From the NCBI GenBank assembly GCA_029934095.1, contig JAOZMV010000004.1:1-20318 (forward strand): 20,318 nucleotides of DNA, read 5' to 3'. The DNA is from Desulfuromusa sp. (GTDB lineage Bacteria; Desulfobacterota; Desulfuromonadia; Desulfuromonadales; Geopsychrobacteraceae). Below the pieces are notes generated by a model, which saw only the letters and a program-made list of their open reading frames with translations, was not told where the DNA came from and searched no databases. The position numbers and the translations under genes are program-made. Of this stretch, positions 8,643 through 16,526 are shown piece after piece; the first letter of the stretch is position 1; the number at the start of each line of letters is the position of its first letter.

Positions 8643-10331
8643 CTACTTTTCTCCAATGATTGCCTCAGAAATATTATAGGTAAGATGACCAATTTTTTCA
8701 TAATTATGGAGGATATCAATAAAAACCAAACCGGGCTGAACAGCACATTCCCCGGTGTGTAAGCGTTTCACATGATTCTTTCTCAGACTCTCTTCCATGG
8801 CCGCAATGGTATCTTCATATTCAATCGCCTTAGCGCTGATAGTTCTATCTTCACTTTCCAGGGCATTAAAGACAAATTGCAGAAATTCACACGTTGTTTC
8901 AGCGATACGACCCACTTCATTTTCACCCAGATGAGAAAAAACAATTTTTTCTTCATACTTTTGCAGTCCCAGCATCCAGATCTCCTCACAATGATTTCCG
9001 ATCCGCTCAAGATTATTGACGATTTCCATCAAAGAGCCGAGTGATTCTGAAGTTTCAGCAGAAATTGCCCGCTGGGATAACTTGACTAAAAAATCGAGAA
9101 TTTCGCGCTGTAAAATATTGGCCAACTGCTCTTTCTGCTTCAGGGTACTGATTCTTTTATAATGACCATCTTCGAGAAAAAGTGAGGTTTCTTCAACCAT
9201 CTCCAAAACAATCTGTCCCATCCGCTTGGTTTCACGGCGAGCTTGTCCAATTGCTACGGAAGGTGTATTCAAAACCCGATCGTCAATAAATTTCACTTGC
9301 AGATTCTCGTGTTTGTCTGTTCCGCGGATAATCAGGGTTGAGAGTCTTGCCAGAAAACCAATCAGGGGGAGAAATATGAGGGTATTGATAACATTAAAGA
9401 GGGTATGAGCATTGGCAATATGTCGGGCGATATAGGGTTTGTCCCCAAGGTGCGCAGCGTAACTGCTGGCCTGAGCCTGGGTTTGGATGACAAAATCGGC
9501 ATCCCCGGGGGTTATAGCAGAGACCAGACGCATAAAAACCGGCATCAGTATCAAGATGTAGAGCACCCCCAGAACGTTAAAAAGAAAATGGGAAAATGCG
9601 GTTCTTTTAGCCGCAAGATTGGCTCCAATAGCGGCAATGTTGGTGGTAATGGTCGAGCCGATGTTCTCTCCAAGAATCAGCGCAACACTGCCCTCAAATG
9701 TTAACAGCCCCGAACTTGCAAGAACCAGAGTAATACCGATGGTCGCGCTGCTGCTCTGGACGATAATTGTCACCAGGGCACCAATTAAAACACCAAGTAA
9801 CCGATAATCGCCAACCAGCAAGAACAAATGCTGAAATTCCACACTGGTTTTTAAGGGGATAAAAGCGTGCTTCATTGTCGCCAGACCTAAAAACAGCAAT
9901 CCAAAGCCAAGAATAATTTCACCAACATAGGTATGTTTTTTGTTCTTGCTGAAAAGTCTGAGGCCGGCGCCCAGTCCAATGGCTGGAAGGGCAAATTTAC
10001 TGATATTGAAAGCGATCAACTGGGCGGTAATTGTGGTGCCGATATTGGCTCCCAGAACCACCCCGATGGCTTGAATCAAGGTCAGCAGCCCGGTATTCAC
10101 AAAGCCGACAACCATAACTGTAGTTGCACTGGAAGACTGAATAATTGCCGTCACGGCAACCCCGACCAGAGCCCCGATAAACCGGTTGTTGGTCAAGGCG
10201 GCCAGAATCTTGCGCATTTTATTACCAGCTATTTTCTGCAAACCTTCCGACATGATTTTCATGCCGAACAGAAACATTCCCAGACCGCCCAATAGTCCAA
10301 ATATGAGTTGCTGATTTAATAACGCAGACAT
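8643..10331 (-). CDS. Na+/phosphate cotransporter (NptA/PNaS family) with PhoU-like tail
   Basis: 562-residue inner membrane protein. The two inverted membrane repeats each carry the family signature: QSSSATT at 65-71 and QSSSATI at 192-198, each followed by a GANIGTT or GENIGST motif. Hydrophobic segments continue to ~335. The cytoplasmic C-terminal third (~350-562) is helical and PhoU-like. The start is supported by a strong GGGAGG site directly upstream. It should import inorganic phosphate with sodium, although some bacterial members are proposed to work in export or regulation. It forms a two-gene unit with the exopolyphosphatase. A weak promoter candidate exists upstream (TATAAA around 10409-10414, poor -35). 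Confidence 0.93.
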   Translation of the reverse strand: MSALLNQQLIFGLLGGLGMFLFGMKIMSEGLQKIAGNKMRKILAALTNNRFIGALVGVAVTAIIQSSSATTVMVVGFVNTGLLTLIQAIGVVLGANIGTTITAQLIAFNISKFALPAIGLGAGLRLFSKNKKHTYVGEIILGFGLLFLGLATMKHAFIPLKTSVEFQHLFLLVGDYRLLGVLIGALVTIIVQSSSATIGITLVLASSGLLTFEGSVALILGENIGSTITTNIAAIGANLAAKRTAFSHFLFNVLGVLYILILMPVFMRLVSAITPGDADFVIQTQAQASSYAAHLGDKPYIARHIANAHTLFNVINTLIFLPLIGFLARLSTLIIRGTDKHENLQVKFIDDRVLNTPSVAIGQARRETKRMGQIVLEMVEETSLFLEDGHYKRISTLKQKEQLANILQREILDFLVKLSQRAISAETSESLGSLMEIVNNLERIGNHCEEIWMLGLQKYEEKIVFSHLGENEVGRIAETTCEFLQFVFNALESEDRTISAKAIEYEDTIAAMEESLRKNHVKRLHTGECAVQPGLVFIDILHNYEKIGHLTYNISEAIIGEK

Positions 10332-10438
10332 GATCCCTCCCGAATAGATAGGGTCGGTATCGCAGGAAAAAGAGAAAAGCTGATAACGGGTTTAACGTAC
10401 GAACTTTATAACGGGAGAGTCGATTTCACAACAAAAAA

Positions 10439-10457
10439 CCGGCAGCAAAGCTGCCGG
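10439..10457 (-). terminator. Rho-independent terminator after the cyclic nucleotide-binding gene
   Basis: An 8-bp perfect GC-rich stem (10439-10446 with 10450-10457, AAA loop) is followed on the minus strand by TTTTTTG. It lies 29 bp past the stop of the cyclic nucleotide-binding protein gene. Confidence 0.92.
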
Positions 10458-10485
10458 AAAATGGAACCTTGACTCCAGTTGCAAC

Positions 10486-10962
10486 TTAACTCTTGTTTGA
10501 CAAACTGGCAACCAACATGGTGCGGTAATCTTCCTTTGCACTGCGGATTCTCGCACTGAAGATTTTAACAATATTCAAGGTTAATTGCAGGGCAAGTTGT
10601 GGCTCATCACTCATCAGAGTGTTGAAGTTATCCCGATTTAAACTGTAGAGTAGTGCATCTTCAGTAATCTGGGCAGTGACAGTGCGATTTCCATCATCAA
10701 TCACCGCCAGTTCACCAAAAACATCGCCAGCACCGAGGGTCATCAGCTCCTGTTCCTTCACTTCAGCCAACATTTGTGAAATCTTGACGCTCCCCTGGAC
10801 AATGATATATAGAGCTTCACCCGGCATATTTTCGATAAAAAGGGTCTTTCCTTCAGCCACTTGACTCTGGGTGAAAATCGAGCTGAGCAGCTTGAGCTCT
10901 TTGCCCTCAATCCCCTTAAACAATTGGCTCTCTGCAAATTCAGATAAATCGACCTGGCTCAT
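10486..10962 (-). CDS. Cyclic nucleotide-binding domain protein
   Basis: 158-residue cytoplasmic protein consisting of one cNMP-binding beta-roll. It has the usual order: an N-terminal helix, a glycine-rich beta-roll (GEALYIIVQGSVKI), then the phosphate-binding cassette FGELAVIDDGNRTVTA, and a C-terminal helical stretch. There is no DNA-binding domain, unlike CRP/FNR. The GELA Glu and NRT Arg are the ligand-contacting positions, but I cannot tell whether it binds cAMP, cGMP or nothing. I choose ATG at 10962 over the GTG at 10971 because an AAGG site is 8 nt from it. It follows the carbonic anhydrase-like gene by 31 bp, with a hairpin between them. Confidence 0.87.
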   Translation of the reverse strand: MSQVDLSEFAESQLFKGIEGKELKLLSSIFTQSQVAEGKTLFIENMPGEALYIIVQGSVKISQMLAEVKEQELMTLGAGDVFGELAVIDDGNRTVTAQITEDALLYSLNRDNFNTLMSDEPQLALQLTLNIVKIFSARIRSAKEDYRTMLVASLSNKS

Positions 10963-10983
10963 AAATATCACCTTTTAACGGAA

Positions 10984-11004
10984 ACAGGGACAATCAGTCC
11001 CTGT
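10984..11004 (-). promoter_or_regulatory. Intercistronic hairpin between the hexapeptide-repeat and cNMP-binding genes
   Basis: An 8-bp perfect stem (10984-10991 with 10997-11004, 5-nt loop) overlaps the last codons of the gamma-carbonic anhydrase-like gene. Its TGA stop codon (10994-10996) sits in the loop. On the minus strand it is followed by only TTTCC, too poor for a strong terminator. It may be a partial terminator or RNA-stability element. Confidence 0.55.
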
Positions 11005-11500
11005 AATTTTCAGTATAATTCAAATAATTTTGAGCAGACTGCTGAAGATGAACCACTTCACTAGCCGACAAATGGCGCATATATTTTGCCGGAGACCCCC
11101 CATATAAAGTGCCAGAAGGGATCTGTGTCCCCGGAGTGACCAGGGCCCCGGCAGCGACCATGGCATCATCCGCAACTTCCGCAGCATCCATAACCACAGC
11201 ACCCATACCAATCAAACAACGGTTGCCGATTTTACAACCATGCAGGGTCACGTTATGACCGATGGTGACATCGTCTCCAATAATAGTGGGATGGGTTTTG
11301 TGGGTGACATGGACGACAGTTCCATCCTGAACATTGGTTCTTTCGCCAATCCGGATAAAATTAACATCACCACGAATCACCACCTGAAACCAGATACTGG
11401 AATCAGCTCCAATTTCAACATCACCAATAATTTCTGCTGACCCAACATGAAAAACAGTGTCAGCGAGCTTGGGAGTTATCCCTTGATAACTATGCAACAT
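10994..11500 (-). CDS. Gamma-carbonic anhydrase-like left-handed beta-helix protein
   Basis: 168-residue hexapeptide-repeat protein. Repeats of the form [LIV]-G-X4 run from about residue 20 to 125 and should form a trimeric left-handed beta-helix. The gamma-class metal histidines are present in the expected arrangement (VVHVTH, then IGHNVTLHG). A YGGSPAKYMR motif precedes the C-terminal helix, as in YrdA/PaaY/CaiE-type members. It may therefore be a zinc or iron carbonic anhydrase or a related thioesterase/acyl enzyme. The conserved His residues make metal binding likely; activity is not determinable. The start is supported by family length and the MLHSYQG opening, but the ribosome binding site is weak. 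Confidence 0.9.
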   Translation of the reverse strand: MLHSYQGITPKLADTVFHVGSAEIIGDVEIGADSSIWFQVVIRGDVNFIRIGERTNVQDGTVVHVTHKTHPTIIGDDVTIGHNVTLHGCKIGNRCLIGMGAVVMDAAEVADDAMVAAGALVTPGTQIPSGTLYGGSPAKYMRHLSASEVVHLQQSAQNYLNYTENYRD

Positions 11501-11524
11501 TCAGGGGCCTGTCTGTCAACGAAA

Positions 11525-11556
11525 AGACCCACTCACAAAAATAAGTGAATGGGTCT
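11525..11556 (-). terminator. Probable terminator of the HU/IHF gene
   Basis: A 12-bp stem with one G-T type mismatch (11525-11536 with 11545-11556, 8-nt loop) is followed on the minus strand by TTTT. It lies 30 bp past the stop codon of the HU/IHF gene. The T tract is short, so termination may be partial, and the next gene could receive readthrough. Confidence 0.7.
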
Positions 11557-11586
11557 GTCTTTGTGGGTTTTTACTGAGCATCAAAA

Positions 11587-11862
11587 TCAGCGGTCTACAC
11601 GTTCCCGCAACTCTTTGCCAACTTTAAAGAAGGGTAATTTCTTTTCATTGACCTGGATAATCTCACCCGTTTTTGGGTTGCGGCCCGTATATGCTTTATA
11701 GTCCTTGACCATGAAACTGCCGAAACCACGGATTTCAATCCTGTCATTATCGATCAATGCCTGTGACATTGTATCAAAAATCAGATTAACAATCTGTTCC
11801 GATTTTTTATAGGTCAGGTTGTTCTTGATTGAAAGTGTCTCTACCAGTTCAGACTTGTTCAT
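11587..11862 (-). CDS. HU/IHF-family nucleoid DNA-binding protein
   Basis: 91-residue histone-like protein. It has the two N-terminal helices (MNKSELVETL), then the DNA-binding beta-arm region with the conserved RGFGSF, followed by GRNPKTGE and VNEKKLPFFKVGKELRE. The features resemble the IHF beta side of the family more than classical HU, but HU versus IHF-beta cannot be settled without alignment. It should bend or bind DNA and may be relevant to site-specific recombination and toxin-antitoxin regulation nearby, though this is generic. A strong AAGGGGGC ribosome binding site and a plausible promoter lie directly upstream. Confidence 0.93.
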   Translation of the reverse strand: MNKSELVETLSIKNNLTYKKSEQIVNLIFDTMSQALIDNDRIEIRGFGSFMVKDYKAYTGRNPKTGEIIQVNEKKLPFFKVGKELRERVDR

Positions 11863-11915
11863 AATGCCCCCTTACGGGTTTTTACGGGCTAATATCAAGA
11901 TCCACTGTTGTCAAG

Positions 11916-11943
11916 AATATACAATATATTTCACCCATGTCAA
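11916..11943 (-). promoter_or_regulatory. Candidate sigma-70 promoter of the HU/IHF gene
   Basis: On the minus strand a perfect TTGACA (11938-11943) and TATATT (11916-11921, 5 of 6) are separated by 16 bp. The region is AT-rich and lies about 50 bp upstream of the start. No transcript data are available. Confidence 0.6.
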
Positions 11944-11977
11944 GAAGATCACATGAATTTCAAGCAGTTGTGAAAAC

Positions 11978-12544
11978 TTAGATAATCGTAAACGGCGACA
12001 AAGTCCAAATAACCTTGGCATCACCGGCACCGATATTTTCCCACCGGTGGGGAAGATGTGATTTAAACGAGAGGCTGTCTCCCTCTTCAAGGATATAAAC
12101 CTCATCGACAATCGTCATTTTCAAGCGGCCCTTCATCAGGTAGATCAGCTCATCACCCGGATGATACATGTTGGCTGTGCCACTCTTACCACCCTTCTGT
12201 ACCGTACAGAAAAATGACATGAACTGGGGGTCGCGCAGTCCAGAAGTGAAGGACTCGGTATGCATGTTGTATTCGTCATCATAGACAGTTTTATCCCGTT
12301 GACCGGGGTGGGTATGGACAATTTCATGCGAAGAGGAGACATCTTCAACAAAATAGTTGATGCTCTTGTCGAAGACAGTTGCAAGACGCATCAAAATTTC
12401 AACAGATGGGATTGTCAATCCCCGCTCTATTCTTGAAATCATGTTGGAAGAGACTTTAGATCTCTCCGCCAGTATTTGAATGGTCAGATCTTGTTTAAGC
12501 CGGATCTCTTTTAACTTTTTACCAACAATTTTCTTAACTTGCAT
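11978..12544 (-). CDS. XRE-cupin transcriptional regulator, copy 1
   Basis: 188-residue regulator. Residues ~6-65 form an XRE/Cro-type helix-turn-helix (LAERSKVSSNMISRIERG, then PSVEILMRLA). Residues ~110-185 form a cupin-2 sensor domain (YHPGDELIYLMKGRLKM, then LEEGDSLSFKSHLPHRWEN). The cupin should bind a small ligand or metal. It is the immediate downstream neighbour of a closely related gene (12577-13137, 32-bp gap), so the pair looks like a tandem duplication. GAGAAGGAG supports the start. Targets are unknown; proteins of this type often control amino acid, polyamine or aromatic catabolism, but a link to the ior cluster would be a guess. Confidence 0.9.
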   Translation of the reverse strand: MQVKKIVGKKLKEIRLKQDLTIQILAERSKVSSNMISRIERGLTIPSVEILMRLATVFDKSINYFVEDVSSSHEIVHTHPGQRDKTVYDDEYNMHTESFTSGLRDPQFMSFFCTVQKGGKSGTANMYHPGDELIYLMKGRLKMTIVDEVYILEEGDSLSFKSHLPHRWENIGAGDAKVIWTLSPFTII

Positions 12545-12576
12545 GATTAAATAACTCCTTCTCTAACAAAATCTTA

Positions 12577-13137
12577 TTACACATTGGGGGGCGGTGAAAC
12601 AGCCCAGAGAATTTTAGATTGCTGGTCAGCAGCATTTTTCCAGCTATGCGGCAGCGTTGCTTTAAAGCTGATTGAATCCCCCTTCTCCAGGTGAAAATCC
12701 TCCCCTTCAATATTAAAATCAAGGCATCCTTCAAGGACCATAGCAAACTCTTCACCGGTATGAACCATTCCCCCTTCACCACTATCACAGTGGGGCTCAA
12801 GGGTATCGACAAAAACTGAAAAACCGGGATCACGCAGCCCCTGTGTTAAACTGTTGATCTGGTGTTTGTGTTCAAAAAAGAAGATCGGCGCACCCTGCTC
12901 CGACGGGGTAAAAACAACCGTATTCCCTGTTTCTGCCTCCTCAACAAAATGGCTGAGGCTTAAGCCTAAAGCATCTGCCAATTTCATCAGGATTTCGACT
13001 GACGGTATCGTTAAGCCCCGTTCGATTCTGGAAATCATATTTGAGGAAACACGAGACATCTCAGCAAGGACCTGTATCGTTTTATCCCGCTTAAGACGTG
13101 CTGATTTCAGTTTCCTGCCAATTAATTTTTTTACCAT
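12577..13137 (-). CDS. XRE-cupin transcriptional regulator, copy 2
   Basis: 186-residue paralogue of the following gene with the same plan: helix-turn-helix at ~6-65 (LAEMSRVSSNMISRIERG) and a C-terminal cupin (TGEEFAMVLEGCLDFNI, LEKGDSISFKATLPHSW). I choose the ATG at 13137, not the in-frame one at 13152, because TGGAG lies 9 nt ahead of the former, and the resulting start MVKKLIGRKLK lines up with the paralogue's MQVKKIVGKKLK. The helix-turn-helix domains are nearly identical between the two while the cupins have diverged, so the pair could share operators but sense different ligands. A promoter with a small palindrome over its -10 lies upstream. Confidence 0.9.
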   Translation of the reverse strand: MVKKLIGRKLKSARLKRDKTIQVLAEMSRVSSNMISRIERGLTIPSVEILMKLADALGLSLSHFVEEAETGNTVVFTPSEQGAPIFFFEHKHQINSLTQGLRDPGFSVFVDTLEPHCDSGEGGMVHTGEEFAMVLEGCLDFNIEGEDFHLEKGDSISFKATLPHSWKNAADQQSKILWAVSPPPNV

Positions 13138-13170
13138 TTCAACATACTCCATAGTGGTTTATAAAAAACA

Positions 13171-13199
13171 TTTTTAACATCCAGGGTCAGGGCTGTCAA
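13171..13199 (-). promoter_or_regulatory. Candidate promoter of the XRE-cupin pair
   Basis: On the minus strand TTGACA (13194-13199) and TAAAAA (13171-13176, 4 of 6) are 17 bp apart. An A/T palindrome (13162-13176, arms of six bases around a 3-nt centre) overlaps the -10, where an autorepressor could bind. The palindrome is low complexity, so it may be chance. Confidence 0.5.
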
Positions 13200-13264
13200 T
13201 ACTATATGGGATATTTGAGGCGTGAAATGGTAACAAGTGTTGGGTCATCTTCGACCGGTACTAT

Positions 13265-13293
13265 TTACCGGGGAGGCTAAAACACCCCGGTAA
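13265..13293. repeat. Inverted repeat downstream of the sensor kinase gene
   Basis: A 9-bp perfect stem (13265-13273 with 13285-13293, 11-nt loop, GC-rich core) stands 24 bp past the kinase stop. There is no T tract on either strand, so I do not call it a normal terminator. A second short inverted repeat (acaca/tgtgt, 13294-13306) adjoins it. It could be a weak terminator or a protein-binding site. Confidence 0.45.
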
Positions 13294-13316
13294 CACACTC
13301 TGTGTAACCAGTGAGC

Positions 13317-15710
13317 TTATCCGGGATCGAGAGTTTCCCGTATTTTGGTTAATAGCACTCTTGGTTGAATCGGTTTATTCAGTAACATAACATCTTCCCG
13401 TACCAGCCCCTGTTCACGGAGTGAATCAAAGGTATAGCCACTGATGAAAATAATCGGAATAGCTGTTCTTTTTCTGATTTCCTGATAAAACTCGGTTCCC
13501 TTGATCCCCGGCATAACAACATCGGAGAGGATAAGTGCTAAATTGCTGTCTTGCTGATCCAGAATTTTCAATGCTGCTTCAGCACAGTCACTCGAGACAA
13601 CCCGATAACCGACAGTGGTCAAGATACTTGCCGTAGATTCTCTCACTAAGGGATCGTCTTCAACCAGCAAAACAGTTTCATCTCCCCCTGGAAGCTGGTC
13701 ATTCACGGTCGTCAACTGCGGCGGAAGCCATTGAGATGTCATTGGCAGATAAATTTTAAAACACGAACCTTCTCCAATAACACTGTCAACCAGAATATAA
13801 CCTTTATGTTGCTTGACTATCCCCCACACCATTGCAAGTCCGAGACCGGTCCCCTTGCCGGTATCTTTGGTGGTAAAAAAAGGATCAAATATCTTCTGTT
13901 GTATCTCCATGGGAATACCGGTGCCACTATCTTCGACAGTGATCAAGGCATGCAGTCCCGGGGTGCCATAGCCATAGGTCTGGCAAAAGCTGTGATCAAT
14001 TTCTATCTTTTCGGTCTTAATTGACAAGACCCCGCCAGCGCTCATGGCATCGCGAGCATTGGTCGCAAGGTTCACCAGGACCTGTTCAAATTGAGAGGTG
14101 TCAGCCAGAACCACCAACTGTTGAGTTGATAGAGTCAGCGTCAGTTGAATCTGCTCGCCGATCACCTGGCCAAAAATATCCCGAACATTCAATACCAATT
14201 GATTCAAATCAACCGGGGTGGAGGGTTCAGATGTTTTACGGCTATAGGCCAGGAGTCCGTGGGTCAATTGTGAACCACGCTCTGCCGCTTCCCCGATTTT
14301 CATGATTTTAGATAAAATCTTTGGCGTATCGGTCAGCTGTGATTGTAACAGCCCTACATATCCGGAAATGACCGTCAATATGTTGTTGAAGTCGTGGGCA
14401 ATCCCCCCCGTCAGAGTACCGATGGCCTCCATCCGTTGTGAGTGTAATAATTGTTTTTCCAGAGTTTTTCGCCGGGTGATATCGATAAAGGTCATCACTC
14501 CCCCGACCAGTTGATTATCCCGATTCATCGGATGCCCCCAGTATTCAACCGGGATCTGATGACCATCACGATGGGTGAAAAATTCATCTTCACTGGTGAC
14601 CTTCTTGCCGCTTGCAATAGCAGCAATAAACGGGCATGCGGCGAGCCCAAAAACACTTTTATTTAAGTCTACAGGACGAATCAACTCGCAGAAGTTTTTG
14701 CCGATAAGCTCTTTTTCATCCGTATAACCGAGAATATTAACCGCTGAAGGGTTACAGAACACCGCCTCCCCCTGCATATCAAGGCCAACAATCGCTTCAG
14801 CAGTCGAGTTAAAGATGATTCTCAACTTCTCTTCACTGCGTGACAGTTCCCGAACATAATGCATCCGTTCACATTCGGCTGCCGCCCGCGACGTAATCAC
14901 CGACAACAGCTCTTCAACGTGTGGCACCGATTCCAACGGCTGGCTGGAATAAGCACACACGCACCCCATCACCCGCTGATCATGACCAAACATCGGGCCA
15001 CCAATAAAACTGGAAATATTTTTTAAAGGGAGAAAGTCACTGGCAGAAAAAAGTGCCATCGCATTATCAGGATAAATACTGAATTCCCCTTGCAATACCT
15101 GATGAAATGGAGTATCCGCAACCGGCAACCGGGTGGGCGACCGATATTGACCATCCAGAAAGCTGGCCCGGACTTCCAGAACATCACCATGCACCACCCC
15201 GATACAGGCACCGTCCACATGGAGCCAGTCACAGAGGTTGCGGACAATTTCTTCCAGACATTCCTGCCCGGTTAAGCCAACCGTGCTGCGGACCAGGGTT
15301 TGAATCGATGCTTCATACTTTTCACGCAGAGTGATATCGCGAACAACCGAAAAAAAGACGTTTTGACCATCCAGCTCAAAAAGTTGACTGCCGATTTCTA
15401 CCGGAATCCAACGATCGCCGCTGGACAGTAACTCTGTCTTATAAAGGGTTTTCCCCGACGTCCTGATGTCATCAATAATGGTGACGTAAGCGCTCTGATC
15501 CTCAAGGGCAACCCGGTTAATCTGGTAAGGTGATAATTTAAGTAACTGCTCACGCGAAAGTTGCAGCATTTCACAAGCGACATCGTTGACCTCAATATAT
15601 TGTCCCGGGGTCCCATCAGAGTGACACTCAGCAATAAACACAGCATCCGCCATCCCATTAAAAAGTCGCAGAAAATAGTCTCTCCCCTGTTGTTCAAACA
15701 CTGTGGCCAT
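13317..15710 (-). CDS. Hybrid sensor histidine kinase (PAS-GAF-PAS-HisKA-HATPase-REC)
   Basis: 797-residue protein with no obvious membrane segment, so a cytoplasmic sensor. Order: PAS at ~8-130, a GAF-like region at ~140-285 (ending with the AAAECERM helix), PAS at ~295-415, then HisKA with the phosphorylated His439 in [11 protein letters not shown]. The ATPase domain has its N-box ([10 protein letters not shown]), VEDSGTGIP, and a [10 protein letters not shown]2 box. A receiver domain ends the protein, with phospho-acceptor Asp730 in SDVVMPG and Lys in NKPIQP. PAS domains commonly sense redox, oxygen or ligands. I choose ATG at 15710 because GAGG lies 7 nt ahead; the in-frame GTG at 15722 has no such site. 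The lack of an output regulator nearby means its partner lies elsewhere. Confidence 0.95.
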   Translation of the reverse strand: MATVFEQQGRDYFLRLFNGMADAVFIAECHSDGTPGQYIEVNDVACEMLQLSREQLLKLSPYQINRVALEDQSAYVTIIDDIRTSGKTLYKTELLSSGDRWIPVEIGSQLFELDGQNVFFSVVRDITLREKYEASIQTLVRSTVGLTGQECLEEIVRNLCDWLHVDGACIGVVHGDVLEVRASFLDGQYRSPTRLPVADTPFHQVLQGEFSIYPDNAMALFSASDFLPLKNISSFIGGPMFGHDQRVMGCVCAYSSQPLESVPHVEELLSVITSRAAAECERMHYVRELSRSEEKLRIIFNSTAEAIVGLDMQGEAVFCNPSAVNILGYTDEKELIGKNFCELIRPVDLNKSVFGLAACPFIAAIASGKKVTSEDEFFTHRDGHQIPVEYWGHPMNRDNQLVGGVMTFIDITRRKTLEKQLLHSQRMEAIGTLTGGIAHDFNNILTVISGYVGLLQSQLTDTPKILSKIMKIGEAAERGSQLTHGLLAYSRKTSEPSTPVDLNQLVLNVRDIFGQVIGEQIQLTLTLSTQQLVVLADTSQFEQVLVNLATNARDAMSAGGVLSIKTEKIEIDHSFCQTYGYGTPGLHALITVEDSGTGIPMEIQQKIFDPFFTTKDTGKGTGLGLAMVWGIVKQHKGYILVDSVIGEGSCFKIYLPMTSQWLPPQLTTVNDQLPGGDETVLLVEDDPLVRESTASILTTVGYRVVSSDCAEAALKILDQQDSNLALILSDVVMPGIKGTEFYQEIRKRTAIPIIFISGYTFDSLREQGLVREDVMLLNKPIQPRVLLTKIRETLDPG

Positions 15711-15904
15711 CGTGATCCTCACCTGAATATCATTTTAAATATCTTGATTTTAAACCAAATCAAATCCAACCAGCGCATTGTAGCGTTTGAGCAGTAAAAT
15801 CGCTAGCGGCTTCAACAAACTGACAGGTAAAAAATTCCTTTGCAAAGAGACGCGACTATGCTAGTTTTCTGCGGTTCTAACTAATTTTAAGAGGAGAAAG
15901 CTGC
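15711..15904. other. Divergent intergenic region between sensor kinase and secG
   Basis: 194 bp between the two start codons, which face away from each other, so it must hold promoters for both. It is AT-rich around 15725-15775. On the minus strand TTGATT with a downstream TATTTA is a weak kinase promoter candidate. I see no confident secG promoter, repeat or hairpin. Confidence 0.4.
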
Positions 15905-16210
15905 ATGACCACATTTTTAATCGGATTGCATATTACTGTTTCAATCGCTTTAATAGTTATTGTTCTGTTGCAAATGGGCAAAGGGGCTCAGGCAGGAGCA
16001 TCATTTGGTGCAGGTGGCAGTCAGGCCATGTTTGGTTCTACCGGTGGCAACTTCATGAGTAAAGTGACGGTTGCTGCTGCAGTTATCTTCATGTTGACCA
16101 GTTTGACACTGGCTTATTTTTACACCTCTCCAAGCTCTCAGACGATGATGCCAAGTTCGGTAGATGTGCCAGCTGCCACAGCGCCGGCACCGACGCCAGA
16201 ACAAAAATAG
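15905..16210 (+). CDS. secG: Preprotein translocase subunit SecG
   Basis: 101-residue inner membrane subunit of the SecYEG channel. There are two transmembrane helices (about 3-23 and 53-73). The loop between them has the conserved LLQMGKGAQAGASFGAGGSQ pattern, followed by FGSTGGN, which is the SecG signature. A Ser/Pro/Ala-rich tail (VPAATAPAPTPEQ) is cytoplasmic and poorly conserved. GAGGAG precedes the ATG by ~9 nt. tRNA-Leu(GAG) follows directly. The same order, secG then leuU, occurs in E. coli, so this is an old arrangement. Confidence 0.97.
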   Translation: MTTFLIGLHITVSIALIVIVLLQMGKGAQAGASFGAGGSQAMFGSTGGNFMSKVTVAAAVIFMLTSLTLAYFYTSPSSQTMMPSSVDVPAATAPAPTPEQK

Positions 16211-16220
16211 TAAATTATTA

Positions 16221-16250
16221 TTGACAGTCAAGGAGACGATTAAGTATAAA
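16221..16250 (+). promoter_or_regulatory. Promoter of tRNA-Leu
   Basis: TTGACA (16221-16226) and TATAAA (16245-16250) are separated by 18 bp. The mature tRNA begins 13 nt after the -10, so transcription would start about 5-7 nt ahead of it. This is the best match to a sigma-70 promoter in the window. Confidence 0.8.
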
Positions 16251-16262
16251 GACAACCCTTTT

Positions 16263-16348
16263 GCCGAAGTGGTGGAATTGGTAGACACGCACGCTTGAGG
16301 GGCGTGTGGCTTACGGTCGTGCGAGTTCGAGTCTCGCCTTCGGCACCA
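16263..16348 (+). tRNA. tRNA-Leu (anticodon GAG)
   Basis: The 7-bp acceptor stem (16263-16269 with 16338-16344), a long type II variable arm, the D and T arms, a discriminator A at 16345, and an encoded CCA at 16346-16348 are all present. The anticodon stem is CACGC/GCGTG and the loop is TTGAGGG, with anticodon GAG at 16297-16299, reading CUC/CUU. Such 3' ends are favoured tyrosine-integrase sites, and an integrase remnant lies just beyond. Confidence 0.97.
16323..16348 (+). other. Likely attachment-site core at the tRNA-Leu 3' end
   Basis: The T-arm and acceptor end of the tRNA lie 179 bp upstream of a P4-type integrase start facing the same way. In this family the tRNA 3' end commonly serves as attB. 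I searched by eye to 20318 for a second copy and found none, so the distal end of the island or a decayed att site lies outside the window. Confidence 0.5.
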
Positions 16349-16381
16349 AAAGTTAGTCCAGTAATGTCCATAGAAGTCCAG

Positions 16382-16413
16382 AAAGCCCGCTCTTGCAGCG
16401 GGTTTTTCTTTTT
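16382..16413 (+). terminator. Rho-independent terminator of tRNA-Leu
   Basis: A stem of about 10 bp (16382-16391 with 16397-16406, including one G-T pair; core cccgct/agcggg, 5-nt loop) is followed by a T-rich tract with one C. It lies 33 bp past the tRNA. Confidence 0.9.
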
Positions 16414-16460
16414 CTATTGTCCTACGTAGTCCATCCTGATAGCATGAAATCCAAGCGTTA

Positions 16461-16510
16461 TGACGGTGTTCTTGACGGTATCTTGAATGCCGTCAAGCCA
16501 GATACCGTCA
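16461..16510 (+). promoter_or_regulatory. Cluster of four TGACGG sites ahead of the integrase
   Basis: TGACGGT occurs at 16461-16467 and 16473-16479, and its inverse at 16489-16495 (gccgtca) and 16504-16510 (accgtca). The second direct and the last inverted copy form a longer palindrome (16473-16483 with 16500-16510). The cluster lies between the attachment core and the integrase start, ending just before the integrase ribosome binding site (AAAGGAGG). Arm-type integrase sites or an integrase operator are the natural readings. Confidence 0.5.
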
Positions 16511-16526
16511 AAAAGGAGGAAAGCCC

